From CAYFMP01 sp964344215 (lineage in GTDB: Bacteria > Pseudomonadota > Alphaproteobacteria > Rhodospirillales > Casp-alpha2), in the NCBI GenBank assembly GCA_964344215.1, contig CAYFMP010000007.1, forward strand, positions 21,356-85,355: a stretch of 64,000 nt of DNA, written 5' to 3'. The translations under genes were made by a program, and so were the position numbers. The notes under the pieces are model-generated. The model saw only the letters and a list, made by a program, of their open reading frames with translations. It did no database searches and was not told the DNA's origin. Positions within the stretch are counted from its first letter, which is position 1. Every line of letters starts with the position of its first letter. Shown one piece after another: positions 52,922 through 63,131 of this stretch.

Positions 52922-53472
52922 TCGTCGTCTTTCGGCTTGCCCCGGGCATCCATGCCGGCGGCGATATACTCGGCGCCGAGTTCGGTGTAGCTGGGCCAGA
53001 TGTAGTCCATCATCTGCTGGTCGGTGTCGCGCACGTCGCGCACATAGCGGGCCGGCGACCCGGCCCACAACTGGCCGGCCGGCACCCGCTTGCCCGGCGG
53101 CACCAGGGCGCCGGCGGCAACCAGGGCGCCCTCCTCGACGACGGCGCCGTCCATGACGCAGGCCTTCATGCCGATCATGCAGCGGTTTTCCAGCGTACAG
53201 GCGTGGATCAGCGCCATGTGGCCGATGGTGATCTCGTCGCCGATGTAGGTTCCGTAGGTGATGCTGTCGACGTGGACGATGGTACCGTCCTGGATGTTGG
53301 TGTTGGCGCCAATTCTGATCTCGTTGATGTCTCCGCGCACCAGGCAGCCGTACCAGATGCCGCTGCCCGGCCCGACCACGACGTCGCCGATGACGATCGC
53401 CGTCGGCGCGATGAACGCGTCGTCGGCTATGGTCGGCCAAGTGCCGCGGTAAGGCAGGATGTTGTCGGGCAC
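52918..53472 (-). CDS. gamma-carbonic anhydrase family protein
   Basis: A 184-residue left-handed beta-helix (hexapeptide repeat) protein. The conserved parts are WYGCLVRGDINEIRIGANTN, NIQDGTIVHVD, GHMALIHACTLENRCMIGM, with three zinc-type histidines. Some members hydrate CO2; others bind CoA or are structural. I use the GTG at 53472 with GGGAG upstream, giving MPDNILPYRGTWPTIADD; the frame is open to 53568. It precedes meaB, which it overlaps by four bases. Confidence 0.85.
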   Translation of the reverse strand: MPDNILPYRGTWPTIADDAFIAPTAIVIGDVVVGPGSGIWYGCLVRGDINEIRIGANTNIQDGTIVHVDSITYGTYIGDEITIGHMALIHACTLENRCMIGMKACVMDGAVVEEGALVAAGALVPPGKRVPAGQLWAGSPARYVRDVRDTDQQMMDYIWPSYTELGAEYIAAGMDARGKPKDDE

Positions 53473-53662
53473 GCGGAGACTCCCATACGGCTGGTTTCCG
53501 GTGCCGGGAATAGCCCCAACCGCCGTTTCTTGCAAGACCGACAATACCCGCACGGCGATGACGGTCATTGACTTGCCCCCGCGAAACCCTAAACTCCGCA
53601 CATCTTGACCCCAACCAATGGGTATCCGGGCCGCAAAGGCACGGTGTTCAAATCAAACTCTT

Positions 53663-55102
53663 ATGAAGTTCTCCGATCTTGGCTTGAGCGACGAAGTCCT
53701 GCGCGCCGTCAGTGACGCAGGATATTCCGAGCCGACGCCGATACAAGCCGGCGCCATTCCCGTCGTCCTCATGGGGCGCGACATATTGGGTTGCGCCCAG
53801 ACCGGCACCGGCAAGACAGCGTCGTTCACGCTGCCGATGATCGACATCCTGGCGGCCGGGCGCGCCAAGGCGCGGATGCCGCGCTCGTTGATCCTCGAGC
53901 CGACCCGCGAACTGGCCGCCCAGGTCGCCGACAACTTCGAGACCTACGGCAAGTACCACAAGCTATCCAAGGCGCTGCTGATCGGCGGCCAGAACATGGC
54001 CGAGCAGATCAAGGTGCTGGACCGCGGCGTCGACGTACTGATCGCTACGCCGGGGCGGCTGTTGGACGTGTTCGAGCGCGGGCACTTGTTGATGAACGAC
54101 GTCAAGGTGTTGGTGATCGACGAGGCCGACCGCATGCTGGACATGGGCTTCATCCCCGACGTCGAGCGCATCGTTTCGCTGTTGCCGCCGATCAGGACGA
54201 CGCTGTTCTTCTCGGCCACCATGCCGCCGGAAATCCGCCGCCTGGCCGACGCTTTCCTGATGAACCCGAAGGAAATCAGCGTCGACCCGCCGGCCACGGC
54301 GGCCGAGACCGTTACCCAGGGTCTGGTCACGGTGATGCACCGCGACGGCCGCCGCCCGGGCGGCGGCCAGAAGGAGAAACGGGCCGCTCTGCGCGACCTG
54401 ATCCGCCGCGAGAAACCCCGTAACGCGCTGATCTTCTGCAACCGCAAGCGCGACGTCGACATCGTCTGCCGGTCGCTGAATCGGCACGGACTGAAGGCCG
54501 AACGCCTGCACGGTGACATGGTGCAGGCGGTGCGCATGGAGACCTTGGCCAAGTTCAAGACCAACGAGATCGTTCTGCTGGTGTGCTCCGACGTCGCCGC
54601 CCGCGGCCTCGATATTCCGGAGATGAGCCACGTCTTCAATTTCGACGTCCCGACCCACGCCGAGGACTACGTGCACCGCATCGGCCGCACCGGACGGGCT
54701 GGACGCTCAGGCATCGCCTATACCATCGCGACGCCCGAGGACGCCAAATACCTGGACGCCATCGCCAAGCTGATTGGCAAGAAGATTCCGCCGCTGACGC
54801 TGGATGGCGCGACCGAGGCGGAAACCGCCTGGCCGAAGGCGGACGCCGAGACGGCTCCCGAAAAACCGAAACGCTCGCGGCGCCGGTCTCGTGGTGGCCG
54901 GGGCCGGCGCAGCGATGCGTCGAGCTCCGAGCCGGCGGAGGCCGAGCGCAAGGACGCCGCGCCGTCCGAGCGGAAGAAACCGAAACCCAAGCCATCCAAG
55001 GACGCGAAGCCGTCCGGCAAGCCGGTCAAGGGACTGGGCGCCCATACGCCGGCTTTCCTGATGCGGGCGCCGCCGAAGGCGCCGAAAAAGGCCGACGCCT
55101 GA
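53663..55102 (+). CDS. DEAD-box ATP-dependent RNA helicase
   Basis: A 479-residue RhlE-type helicase. The Q motif and motifs I to VI are visible: [67 protein letters not shown] and HRIGRTGRAGR. The C-terminal 90 residues are Lys/Arg/Pro-rich and likely bind RNA. It should remodel rRNA or mRNA in the cytoplasm. The ATG at 53663 gives the usual MKFSDLGL start, although no clear ribosome binding site precedes it. Confidence 0.95.
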   Translation: MKFSDLGLSDEVLRAVSDAGYSEPTPIQAGAIPVVLMGRDILGCAQTGTGKTASFTLPMIDILAAGRAKARMPRSLILEPTRELAAQVADNFETYGKYHKLSKALLIGGQNMAEQIKVLDRGVDVLIATPGRLLDVFERGHLLMNDVKVLVIDEADRMLDMGFIPDVERIVSLLPPIRTTLFFSATMPPEIRRLADAFLMNPKEISVDPPATAAETVTQGLVTVMHRDGRRPGGGQKEKRAALRDLIRREKPRNALIFCNRKRDVDIVCRSLNRHGLKAERLHGDMVQAVRMETLAKFKTNEIVLLVCSDVAARGLDIPEMSHVFNFDVPTHAEDYVHRIGRTGRAGRSGIAYTIATPEDAKYLDAIAKLIGKKIPPLTLDGATEAETAWPKADAETAPEKPKRSRRRSRGGRGRRSDASSSEPAEAERKDAAPSERKKPKPKPSKDAKPSGKPVKGLGAHTPAFLMRAPPKAPKKADA

Positions 55103-55116
55103 CCCCGGGAGCTTGG

Positions 55117-55680
55117 CTACGCCGCCTTTGAACGGCGCCAGGCGAACGCCTCGAAAGCGGTGTCGATGGGGGTACGCGCGATATGGTTGGCGTAGTTGCT
55201 GATCGTCTTGATGGCGACGGCGACGATCACTTCCAGGACCTGAGCGGTGGTGAAACCCGAATCGAGGAACGCCCGGATATGGGATTCCGCGACACGCCCC
55301 CGGGTTTCCATGACGGTGACGCAGAAATCGTGCAACGCCCGCAGCCGCGAATCGGGGATCGGGGTTCCGTTGCGAACCGCATCGATAACGCCGTCCGGCA
55401 ATCCGGCCGTCCGCGCCCCGGCGGTGTGAGCCGGCACGCACGCGTCGGAACCGATCTCGACGCTGACGGTGAGAAGGAGCAGATGACGCTCGGCCCGGCT
55501 CAAGGTGGCGTCGGTGTCGAACGCCTCGCTCAACGCCGCATAGCCGTTGACCGCGGCCGGCGCCTCGGCAAGGACGCCGATGACGTTGGGAACGAACCCG
55601 AACTCCCGAGCGCTGCGCTCAAGGGTCTCCAGGGACCTCTCGGGAGCCGTTTCGACGGTGTGACGGGTGAAATCGATCAT
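55117..55680 (-). CDS. carboxymuconolactone decarboxylase/AhpD-like protein
   Basis: A 187-residue helical protein of the CMD fold. In the AhpD-type active site (C-x-x-C-x-x-x-H) only the second cysteine and the histidine remain: SDACVPAHTAGAR. The first cysteine position is not Cys, so thiol-disulfide exchange needs another partner, possibly the glutaredoxin encoded next to it. It is last in a TetR-glutaredoxin-CMD run on the minus strand. Confidence 0.85.
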   Translation of the reverse strand: MIDFTRHTVETAPERSLETLERSAREFGFVPNVIGVLAEAPAAVNGYAALSEAFDTDATLSRAERHLLLLTVSVEIGSDACVPAHTAGARTAGLPDGVIDAVRNGTPIPDSRLRALHDFCVTVMETRGRVAESHIRAFLDSGFTTAQVLEVIVAVAIKTISNYANHIARTPIDTAFEAFAWRRSKAA

Positions 55681-55716
55681 TTCTCGTTCTTTCGTTGAAC
55701 AGCGACGCGGACGGCG

Positions 55717-56007
55717 TCAGGCGGCGCAGCAATAGTCGCCGTCGAAGTCGAGCCCGAGCAGGCGTTCGAGCCGGCCGCGGATGTAGAGTTGATTGAGGTC
55801 GTCGAAACCGCCGATGTGGGCGCCGCCGACGAATACCTCCGGCACCGTCGCCCTCCCCGAACGCTCCACCATTTCGCGCTCGCGGGCGGCGTCGTCGGTC
55901 ACGTCGATGGCTTCGTAATCCGCGCCCAGTCTGTCGAGCAGCGCCAACGCCCGGCGGCTGTAGGGGCAGCCGGGTTTGTAATAAATCTCGATCCTGTCGT
56001 TGTCCAT
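55717..56007 (-). CDS. glutaredoxin with a CPYS active site
   Basis: A 96-residue thioredoxin-fold protein. The active site in YKPGCPYSRRALALLD is C-P-Y-S, which keeps only the first cysteine of the dithiol CPYC. The glutathione-binding parts VPEVFVGGAHIGGFDDL are typical. Two further cysteines lie at the C-terminus (DYCCAA). It likely uses a monothiol mechanism to reduce glutathionylated proteins. AAGGAGC precedes the ATG at 56007. It lies between the TetR gene and the CMD gene. Confidence 0.92.
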   Translation of the reverse strand: MDNDRIEIYYKPGCPYSRRALALLDRLGADYEAIDVTDDAAREREMVERSGRATVPEVFVGGAHIGGFDDLNQLYIRGRLERLLGLDFDGDYCCAA

Positions 56008-56060
56008 GCGGTGCTCCTTTTTTAGAACGTTCGGTCCGAAATCGTGAAAAAAAAATACCG

Positions 56061-56642
56061 TCAATCGAGGGCGGTCAGGGCGACGCCGGCGATGTCGCCG
56101 AGCGTCTCGGCATCCGGGTTGGCCTTGCCCATGACGATGATGCCGTTCAGGCAGCCGGTCAGGTATCGGGCCAGGGCGCGGGCTTCCTTGTCCGGCGTTA
56201 TGCCGCCCTCCTGCTGGCCGCGGACGACCAGTCGGTGGAACGTATCCTCCATGACGCCAAGACCGGCGATGCAGCGTTCGCGGACTTCCGGGTCGTGCGG
56301 CGCCACCTCGACCGAGCAGTTGTTCAGGAAGCAGCCGCGCTGTTCGGAATCACCGGTCATGCGATCGACGGCCCGGCCGAACATCGAGGCGATGACCTGG
56401 CGAGCCGGGACGTCGAGGTCGCCGGCCGAACGGACCTTGCCGATAACGCTGTCCCTGTAGCGGTCCATGGCGGCCAGGAACAGGTCGTGCTTGCATCCGA
56501 AGGTGTCATAGAGGCTGCTCTTGGAAAGGCCCATGGCCTCGGTCAGGTCGGACAGCGAGGTCGCTTCATAGCCCTTCGACCAGAACACCTGCATGGCGAC
56601 CTCAAGCGCTTCGTCCTCGTTGAATTCGCGGGGGCGCGCCAT
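56061..56642 (-). CDS. TetR-family transcriptional repressor
   Basis: A 193-residue TetR protein with the N-terminal helix-turn-helix YEATSLSDLTEAMGLSKSSL and a ligand-binding C-terminal region containing SEQRGCFLNNCSVEVAPHD. Two cysteines there could sense electrophiles, as in NemR/AcuR-like repressors; this is inference. The ATG at 56642 follows AGAGGACG. A matching operator overlaps its -35 box, and glutaredoxin and CMD genes follow, so it probably controls its own redox operon. Confidence 0.9.
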   Translation of the reverse strand: MARPREFNEDEALEVAMQVFWSKGYEATSLSDLTEAMGLSKSSLYDTFGCKHDLFLAAMDRYRDSVIGKVRSAGDLDVPARQVIASMFGRAVDRMTGDSEQRGCFLNNCSVEVAPHDPEVRERCIAGLGVMEDTFHRLVVRGQQEGGITPDKEARALARYLTGCLNGIIVMGKANPDAETLGDIAGVALTALD

Positions 56643-56682
56643 GGCGTCCTCTTCTCCATCCGCTTCCAAACCGACGCTCAAT

Positions 56683-56716
56683 GATATAAGGGCTTCTTTC
56701 TGGACCGTCAAGTCCA
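56683..56716 (-). promoter_or_regulatory. promoter and operator of the TetR-glutaredoxin-CMD operon
   Basis: On the minus strand TTGACG (plus 56706-56711), a 17-base spacer and TATATC (plus 56683-56688) make a good sigma-70 promoter. The -35 box lies inside the inverted repeat TGGAC-N6-GTCCA (56701-56716). A dimeric repressor bound there would exclude RNA polymerase. Confidence 0.65.
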
Positions 56717-56827
56717 AAATAAGGTGGGGCGCTTTATCCGGCCCGTGTCGATCCCTGTACCGATCCGGGTCGGCATGAAAAACATTCATGAAATCAATTG
56801 GTTGCGGTGGGTCTCTGAAACAGGGAT

Positions 56828-57823
56828 TCAGATCAGCCCGGCCAGTGGCGAAGACGGATCGGCATACCGCTTCTTGGGCATGCGTCCGGCCAAGTAGGCG
56901 TCCCTGCCGGCCTCCACCGCCGCTTTCATGGCGCGAGCCATGCGGATCGGATCGTCGGCTTCGGCAATGGCGGTGTTCATCAGCACGCCGTCACAGCCCA
57001 GCTCCATGGCGATGGTGGCGTCAGACGCGGTGCCGACGCCGGCGTCGACGATGACCGGCACTTGCGTTTGCTCGACGATGAGGCGGATGTTGACTTGATT
57101 CTGAATGCCGAGCCCGGAGCCGATCGGCGCGCCCAAGGGCATGATGGCGACGGCCCCGGCGTTCTCCAGACGCTTGCAGATGATGGGATCGTCGGAGCAA
57201 TAGACCATCACCTGAAACCCCTCCTTGGTAAGGGTTTCCGTCGCCTCCAGGGTCTCGATCATCTGCGGATAGAGGGTCTTTTCCTCGCCCAGGATCTCGA
57301 GCTTGACGAGGTCCCAGCCGCCGGCCTCGCGGGCCAGCCTGAGGGTGCGAAGGGCGTCCTCGGTGGTGAAACAGCCGGCTGTGTTGGGCAGGTAGGTGTA
57401 CTTCTCGGGATCGATGAAATCGATCAGCATCGGCTGGTCCGGGTCGGTCAGATTGACGCGCCTGACGGCTACCGTCACCATCTCGACGCCGGCCGCCTCG
57501 CAGGCCAGTCGGTTGGTCTCGTAGTCCTTGTACTTGCCGGTGCCGATGATCAGACGCGAGCGGAACGTGCGGCCGGCGATCTCGAGGACGTCGTCGGCAG
57601 CGTCGGCGGCCGGCCCGTCGGGGGCGCCGCCACCTATGAAGTGGACGATCTCCAGCCTATCGCCGTCGTCGAGGCCGAGCCCCGAATACTGGGACTTGGG
57701 GACGATTTCCAGGTTGCGCTCGACCGCCACCTTGGCCGGATCGAGGCCGATTCGGCCGAGCAACTGCTCTACCGTCAGCGGTGCCTCGAAGGTGCGCGGT
57801 TCGCCGTTGATCGTCAGTTGCAT
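56828..57823 (-). CDS. thiG: fused sulfur carrier ThiS and thiazole synthase ThiG
   Basis: A 331-residue fusion. Residues 1-66 are a ThiS ubiquitin-like domain ([20 protein letters not shown], ending [12 protein letters not shown]), and residues about 78-331 are ThiG, a TIM barrel ([42 protein letters not shown]). ThiG makes the thiazole phosphate of thiamine using the ThiS thiocarboxylate. In a fusion the ThiS Gly-Gly is not C-terminal, so processing or another carrier is implied. The ATG at 57823 was chosen as the ThiS start. No TPP riboswitch is visible upstream. Confidence 0.92.
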   Translation of the reverse strand: MQLTINGEPRTFEAPLTVEQLLGRIGLDPAKVAVERNLEIVPKSQYSGLGLDDGDRLEIVHFIGGGAPDGPAADAADDVLEIAGRTFRSRLIIGTGKYKDYETNRLACEAAGVEMVTVAVRRVNLTDPDQPMLIDFIDPEKYTYLPNTAGCFTTEDALRTLRLAREAGGWDLVKLEILGEEKTLYPQMIETLEATETLTKEGFQVMVYCSDDPIICKRLENAGAVAIMPLGAPIGSGLGIQNQVNIRLIVEQTQVPVIVDAGVGTASDATIAMELGCDGVLMNTAIAEADDPIRMARAMKAAVEAGRDAYLAGRMPKKRYADPSSPLAGLI

Positions 57824-57994
57824 GAAAGGTCTCTCGTCGGCCGGCGGAACAAGGCCGAAATACGCAAAAATCGGTACGGGGATTATGGGCCTTCGGCAGA
57901 CCCCATTCAACACGCAAGATGGGGCAAAACTGTTTCCCTATCGGGCATCCGTGATATATAGCGGGCAGACTCACTGACGTTTTCCGGGATTTCC

Positions 57995-58450
57995 ATGGCG
58001 GCCAAGATTCTTGTCCTCAACGGACCCAACCTCAACCTGCTCGGAACGCGCGAGCCCGAGGTCTACGGCTCCCAGACCCTGGCCGACATCGAGGCGGCCT
58101 GCGCCGCCAAGGCCGAGGCGCTGGGCGTCGGCATGGAGTTCCGACAGTCCAACACCGAAGGGGAACTGGTCGATTGGGTGCAGGAGGCTGCACAGTCGTT
58201 CGACGGCCTGATCGTCAACGCCGGCGCCTATACCCACACCTCGGTCGCCCTCCTCGACGCCCTTCTGGCCTGCAGCCTGCCGGTGGTCGAGGTGCATCTT
58301 TCCAACATCCATCAGCGCGACGAGTTCCGTCGGCACTCCTACGTCTCGAAGGCGGCGCTCGGAATGATATGCGGGCTCGGCGGCGTCGGTTACGAGTTGG
58401 CGCTCGAAGCCCTGGCCCATAAACTCGGTACGGCCGAAGGAGCCGACTAA
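57995..58450 (+). CDS. aroQ: 3-dehydroquinate dehydratase, type II
   Basis: A 151-residue cytoplasmic dodecameric enzyme of the shikimate pathway. Motifs: [20 protein letters not shown] with the catalytic tyrosine, [24 protein letters not shown] and [14 protein letters not shown] with the catalytic histidine. It is first in aroQ-accB-accC, a common alphaproteobacterial cluster, and divergent from thiSG. Confidence 0.97.
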   Translation: MAAKILVLNGPNLNLLGTREPEVYGSQTLADIEAACAAKAEALGVGMEFRQSNTEGELVDWVQEAAQSFDGLIVNAGAYTHTSVALLDALLACSLPVVEVHLSNIHQRDEFRRHSYVSKAALGMICGLGGVGYELALEALAHKLGTAEGAD

Positions 58451-58454
58451 AGAC

Positions 58455-58919
58455 ATGGCGAAATCACCGAAATCCGGAATCGACGAAGACCTGGTCCGGC
58501 GTCTGGCGGCGCTGCTCGAGGAGACCGGTCTGAGCGAGATCGAATACGGCAAGGACGGGATGACCGTCCGCGTCGCCCGCAACCAACCGGTCCACGTCGA
58601 ACCGGCCGCCGCCCAGATCGCCTCGCCACCGGCCGCTTCCGCCCTGCCGCAAGCGGAGGCGACGCCGCAAGCGGAAGCGACGCCGCAGGGCGCGGTGACG
58701 GCACCCATGGTCGGCACCGTCTATACCGCCGCCGACCCCGAATCGCCGCCCTTCGTCAAGGTTGGCGACGAAGTCGGAGAAGGTCAGACGCTGCTGCTGA
58801 TCGAAGCCATGAAGGTGTTCAACCCGATCGCCGCGCCGAGGACCGGCAAGGTCACCAAGATACTGGTCGCCAACGGCACCCCGGTCGAGTTCGGCGAACC
58901 GCTCCTGATCCTCGAGTAA
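58455..58919 (+). CDS. accB: biotin carboxyl carrier protein of acetyl-CoA carboxylase
   Basis: A 154-residue BCCP. The biotinylated lysine is in LLIEAMKVFNPI near the C-terminus, and the N-terminal part binds AccC. The Ala/Pro linker contains an 18-base tandem repeat (58646-58681) encoding PQAEAT twice. It starts five bases after aroQ and is followed by accC; together with AccA/AccD it makes malonyl-CoA for fatty acids. Confidence 0.97.
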   Translation: MAKSPKSGIDEDLVRRLAALLEETGLSEIEYGKDGMTVRVARNQPVHVEPAAAQIASPPAASALPQAEATPQAEATPQGAVTAPMVGTVYTAADPESPPFVKVGDEVGEGQTLLLIEAMKVFNPIAAPRTGKVTKILVANGTPVEFGEPLLILE

Positions 58920-58934
58920 GAGCCGGCCGGGGCG

Positions 58935-60270
<1,336 letters not shown>

Positions 60271-60278
<8 letters not shown>

Positions 60279-60942
60279 GCGCGACCGGACTCCCGAACTG
60301 TCGGCGGAACTGTTGCTCCGGGCCTATGCGGCCGGAATCTTCCCGATGTCGGAGAGCCGCGACGATCCACACGTGTTCTGGGTCGATCCCGAGGTCCGCG
60401 GCGTCCTGCCGCTGGACCGTTTCCACGTCTCGCGCCGCCTCAGGAAGACGGTCAGGCGAGGTCTTTACCGGGTGAGTTGCGACGGCGCCTTCTCGGAGGT
60501 CGTCGGGTCGTGCGCCGAATCGACGACCGGGCGCCGCGAAACCTGGATCAACCCGGCCATCGAGCGCGCCGTCCTCGAGTTGCACGACATGGGTTTCGCC
60601 CACAGCGTCGAAGCCTGGGACGAAGACCGGCTGGTCGGCGGTTTGTATGGGGTGGCGCTGGGCGGCGCCTTTTTCGGCGAGAGCATGTTCTCGCGCGCCC
60701 GCGACGCCAGCAAGGTGGCCCTGGTCCATTTGGTGGCCAGGCTCCGGTTCGGCGGCTTCAGGCTCCTCGACACCCAGTTCGTGACCGATCACCTGCGCCA
60801 GTTCGGCGCCATCGAAATCCCGGCCCGGGTCTATCTCGAACGTCTCGACGAGGCGCTCAAGTTCCAAAGCGTCTTTCACGCCGACGCGAAGGAGGCCGAT
60901 GTGGCGGCGGTTCTGGAAGAGGTCTTGAAAAGCTCTAGTTAG
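60271..60942 (+). CDS. aat: leucyl/phenylalanyl-tRNA-protein transferase
   Basis: A 223-residue enzyme that adds Leu or Phe to N-terminal Arg or Lys, marking proteins for ClpSAP. Family motifs are [59 protein letters not shown] and [18 protein letters not shown]. It overlaps accC and, at its 3' end, the convergent DUF2155 gene by eight bases. Confidence 0.97.
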
Positions 60943-61369
60943 GGCTGACGCCTTCGCCGTCGCCGATGCGGCCCTTACAGTCGAGCACCCAGATGTCGTA
61001 GACAGGGTGTTCGAGAGCCGACAACGCCGGGCTCGAACGGAACATCCAGCCGCGGAACAGGCTGACCGCGGGCTGGCCTTCGCGGACCTCCCAGATATCG
61101 AGGAACACGGTGCTCTCCGGCGGCTCCTCCGGCGGCCGCTTGTCGCAGTGCCGGGCGATGATTTCCAGCGTCCCGAATCGGAAGGTCTCGCCGATCCGGG
61201 CTTCGATGGTGGAGACCCTCGCCGTTACCTTGTCGAGACCTTGCAGGACGACGGTATCATGCGGCGCCGCCACCGCCGCCGGCGCCGCGGCACAGAGCGC
61301 GCCGGCCATCAGGCAGGCGATAATCCGGGCCGGATGTCGGGGGGACGGGTTGTCCGGTCTACTGCCCAC
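60935..61369 (-). CDS. DUF2155 family exported protein
   Basis: A 144-residue protein with a signal peptide (hydrophobic residues 16-34, AAVAAPHD). The family pattern is [40 protein letters not shown] and [23 protein letters not shown]2155 is typical of alphaproteobacteria; it lies beside aat and mlaD there and its role is not known. It overlaps mlaD by 11 bases and aat by eight. Confidence 0.9.
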   Translation of the reverse strand: MGSRPDNPSPRHPARIIACLMAGALCAAAPAAVAAPHDTVVLQGLDKVTARVSTIEARIGETFRFGTLEIIARHCDKRPPEEPPESTVFLDIWEVREGQPAVSLFRGWMFRSSPALSALEHPVYDIWVLDCKGRIGDGEGVSPN

Positions 61370-61823
61370 TGCCGCCGGCCCCGCCGGTGGCCAGGAAGAT
61401 GATTTCGCCGACTTGATCCTCGAGCGAGCGGAAGTCCCTGGTCTTGGCGATGTCGCCGCCCGCCTCGATCATCGTCTCGGCGGCACCGGGCTCGAGTCGC
61501 AGGTACTTGCCGCCGACAATTCCCTCGCTGCCGATGGCGGCCACCGTGTCGGTCGGCAGTTTGACGTCCGGTGTCAGCGACATGACGACGACGGCATCGA
61601 AGGTCTCCGGATCAAGGGTGTTACTCTTGACGGTGCCGACCTTGATGCCGTTGATCCGTACGTCGCTGCCGGCAGACAGGCCGCCGATCTTGAAGAACTT
61701 GGCGGTGACCTCATAGCCGGCGACGGCCTTCACCTGGGCCGTCGAGTAGGCGAAGAACAGGAACATCCCGGCGACCGCGAGGACGACCGCGCCCAGCACC
61801 GTCTCGACAGCGTTTCTTCCCAT
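61359..61823 (-). CDS. mlaD: MlaD-type MCE protein (phospholipid transport)
   Basis: A 154-residue protein with one N-terminal membrane helix and a single MCE domain (FKIGGLSAGSDVRINGIKVG). It should hexamerise in the periplasm and carry phospholipids between the membranes with MlaE/F. The C-terminal part DFRSLEDQVGEIIFLATGG is the usual helical end. The ATG at 61823 follows AAAGGACC; an upstream in-frame TTG is a less likely start. MlaE, MlaF and MlaC are not in the window. Confidence 0.93.
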   Translation of the reverse strand: MGRNAVETVLGAVVLAVAGMFLFFAYSTAQVKAVAGYEVTAKFFKIGGLSAGSDVRINGIKVGTVKSNTLDPETFDAVVVMSLTPDVKLPTDTVAAIGSEGIVGGKYLRLEPGAAETMIEAGGDIAKTRDFRSLEDQVGEIIFLATGGAGGSGQ

Positions 61824-61851
61824 GGCCAACCGGTCCTTTCGTTTCGGGTTG

Positions 61852-62331
61852 CTAGTTTTGGGCGGCCTCGCGCTTGGCCCGCGCCGCCTTGCCTTCGGCG
61901 ATGATCAAATCGAGAAGGTCGCTGACCACGACCGCGTCCTGGGTGTAGGTGAACTCATCGCCCGATTGCAGGACGTCTTCCTCGGCGCCCGGTTCGAGGA
62001 CGACGAACTTGGAGCCGAACAGGCCGTCGGTGTGAATGGCGGCCGAAGTGTCGAGCGGCAGTTCGAACATCGAATCTATCCTGAAGGTGACGACCGCCCG
62101 GTACTGGTCGTCCAGGCGCATACCGTCGACGGTGCCGATGCGGATGCCGCCCAAGCGCACTTCGCTGCCGTCGATCAGGCCGTCGACCTTGTTGAACTTT
62201 GCCGACACCAGGATCTGCCCCGGCGCCGCCCCGGCCACCATGTCCCGGCCCTGGTTCATGAAAGCCAGGACCGCGACCAGTCCCGCTACCGTTACCGCTC
62301 CAATGGTGATTTCACGGGATTCGCGTGTCAT
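61852..62331 (-). CDS. second MCE-domain (MlaD-like) protein
   Basis: A 159-residue paralogue of the MlaD next to it: an N-terminal membrane helix (GAVTVAGLVAVLAFMNQ) and one MCE domain with FNKVDGLIDGSEVRLGGIRI and later SDLLDLIIAEGKAARAKREA. It lies upstream of mlaD on the same strand with a 28-base gap. It may form mixed hexamers with MlaD or serve another lipid system. Confidence 0.88.
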   Translation of the reverse strand: MTRESREITIGAVTVAGLVAVLAFMNQGRDMVAGAAPGQILVSAKFNKVDGLIDGSEVRLGGIRIGTVDGMRLDDQYRAVVTFRIDSMFELPLDTSAAIHTDGLFGSKFVVLEPGAEEDVLQSGDEFTYTQDAVVVSDLLDLIIAEGKAARAKREAAQN

Positions 62332-62392
62332 CGCGGTCTGTCTCCGGCCTCGGTTTGGACTCCCATCCTGCCGTGCGCCCCTCGCGTCTGGC

Positions 62393-62749
62393 TCATTCCG
62401 GCTTCCAGGCTTCGTAGTCGCCGGTCGCCGGCGCCCGGTCGCCGCCCACGTAGGCGTGCCCTTTGGGACGATAGGCCGCGGCCGTACCGGTTAGATTCGG
62501 CTGGTGCTCTTTTTGCCAGAACCGGGCCTGAGCGGCAATCTCAGTCAACGGCTCGTCAACCGTGTGATGCAGCCAGGCGTGCCATTCCGGCGGCACCTTG
62601 GAGGCTTCCGACCGCCCTTTGTAGAGGCACCAGCGGCGTTCGCGGCCATGCAGCTTGCTGCCTTTCGAACGGTAGTAGCGGTTGCCGAATTCGTCGGTGC
62701 CGACGAGTTCGCCGTTCAACCAGGTATTGATGAGAGTGCCGATGTACAT
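62393..62749 (-). CDS. NDUFA12-type accessory subunit of respiratory complex I
   Basis: A 118-residue protein homologous to mitochondrial NDUFA12 (17.2 kDa). The signature parts are INTWLNGELVGTDEFGNRYY, RRWCLYKGRSEASKVPPEWH and AWLHHTVDEPL. Alphaproteobacterial complex I contains this subunit, a shared feature with mitochondria. The ATG at 62749 gives MYIGTLINTWL; the frame extends further upstream but without family sequence. The rest of complex I is not in the window. Confidence 0.94.
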   Translation of the reverse strand: MYIGTLINTWLNGELVGTDEFGNRYYRSKGSKLHGRERRWCLYKGRSEASKVPPEWHAWLHHTVDEPLTEIAAQARFWQKEHQPNLTGTAAAYRPKGHAYVGGDRAPATGDYEAWKPE

Positions 62750-62942
62750 TGACGGGGTCCGACTTGCATTGATGGTTGGTGGCCGGTCTGGCCGCAAATA
62801 TGGCATCTGCTCGAAGCGCCGTCCAGCCTTCGCCGACAAGGTCCCAACCCGGCTCTCGCGAACGCCCGATTCGATGGCGGAATTCCGCCGAGTCGCTGCC
62901 TCTTCCATTAACTCTATATTCAGTATTATATGCAAAGATCGC

Positions 62943-63033
62943 ATACTAGATGTTGTAATTTCCTATTGCGGGGCGAAAATCGATAGGCTACATTTTGCAG
63001 CTGTTGCACCTGGGCAGACACGACATCTAGTGG
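62943..63033 (+). promoter_or_regulatory. two NrdR-like boxes upstream of nrdJ
   Basis: ATACTAGATGTTGTAA (62943-62958) and, on the other strand, CCACTAGATGTCGTGT (63018-63033) share CTAGATGT.GT, the core of the 16-base NrdR box. The second matches the ACACTATATATAGTGT consensus at about 12 of 16 bases. They lie in the 382-base gene-free region before nrdJ. No cobalamin riboswitch could be recognised there, although the leader after the second box contains stem-forming GC-rich segments. Confidence 0.6.
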
Positions 63034-63131
63034 ACGTGCAGAACGGAAAATCCGTTGCTGAAGGTCGCAACCGGGGGGCCGTAAAGAGGTCCAAGATCGG
63101 AGACAACCCGAGACCTTAATTTGGGGGAATA

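Noticed and set aside
57824..57994. TPP riboswitch upstream of thiSG
   Set aside because: The CTGAGA and GAACCTGATC-type conserved segments of the THI element are absent.
62750..63131. Cobalamin riboswitch upstream of the B12-dependent nrdJ
   Set aside because: No recognisable B12-box was found by eye; only NrdR-like boxes are supported.
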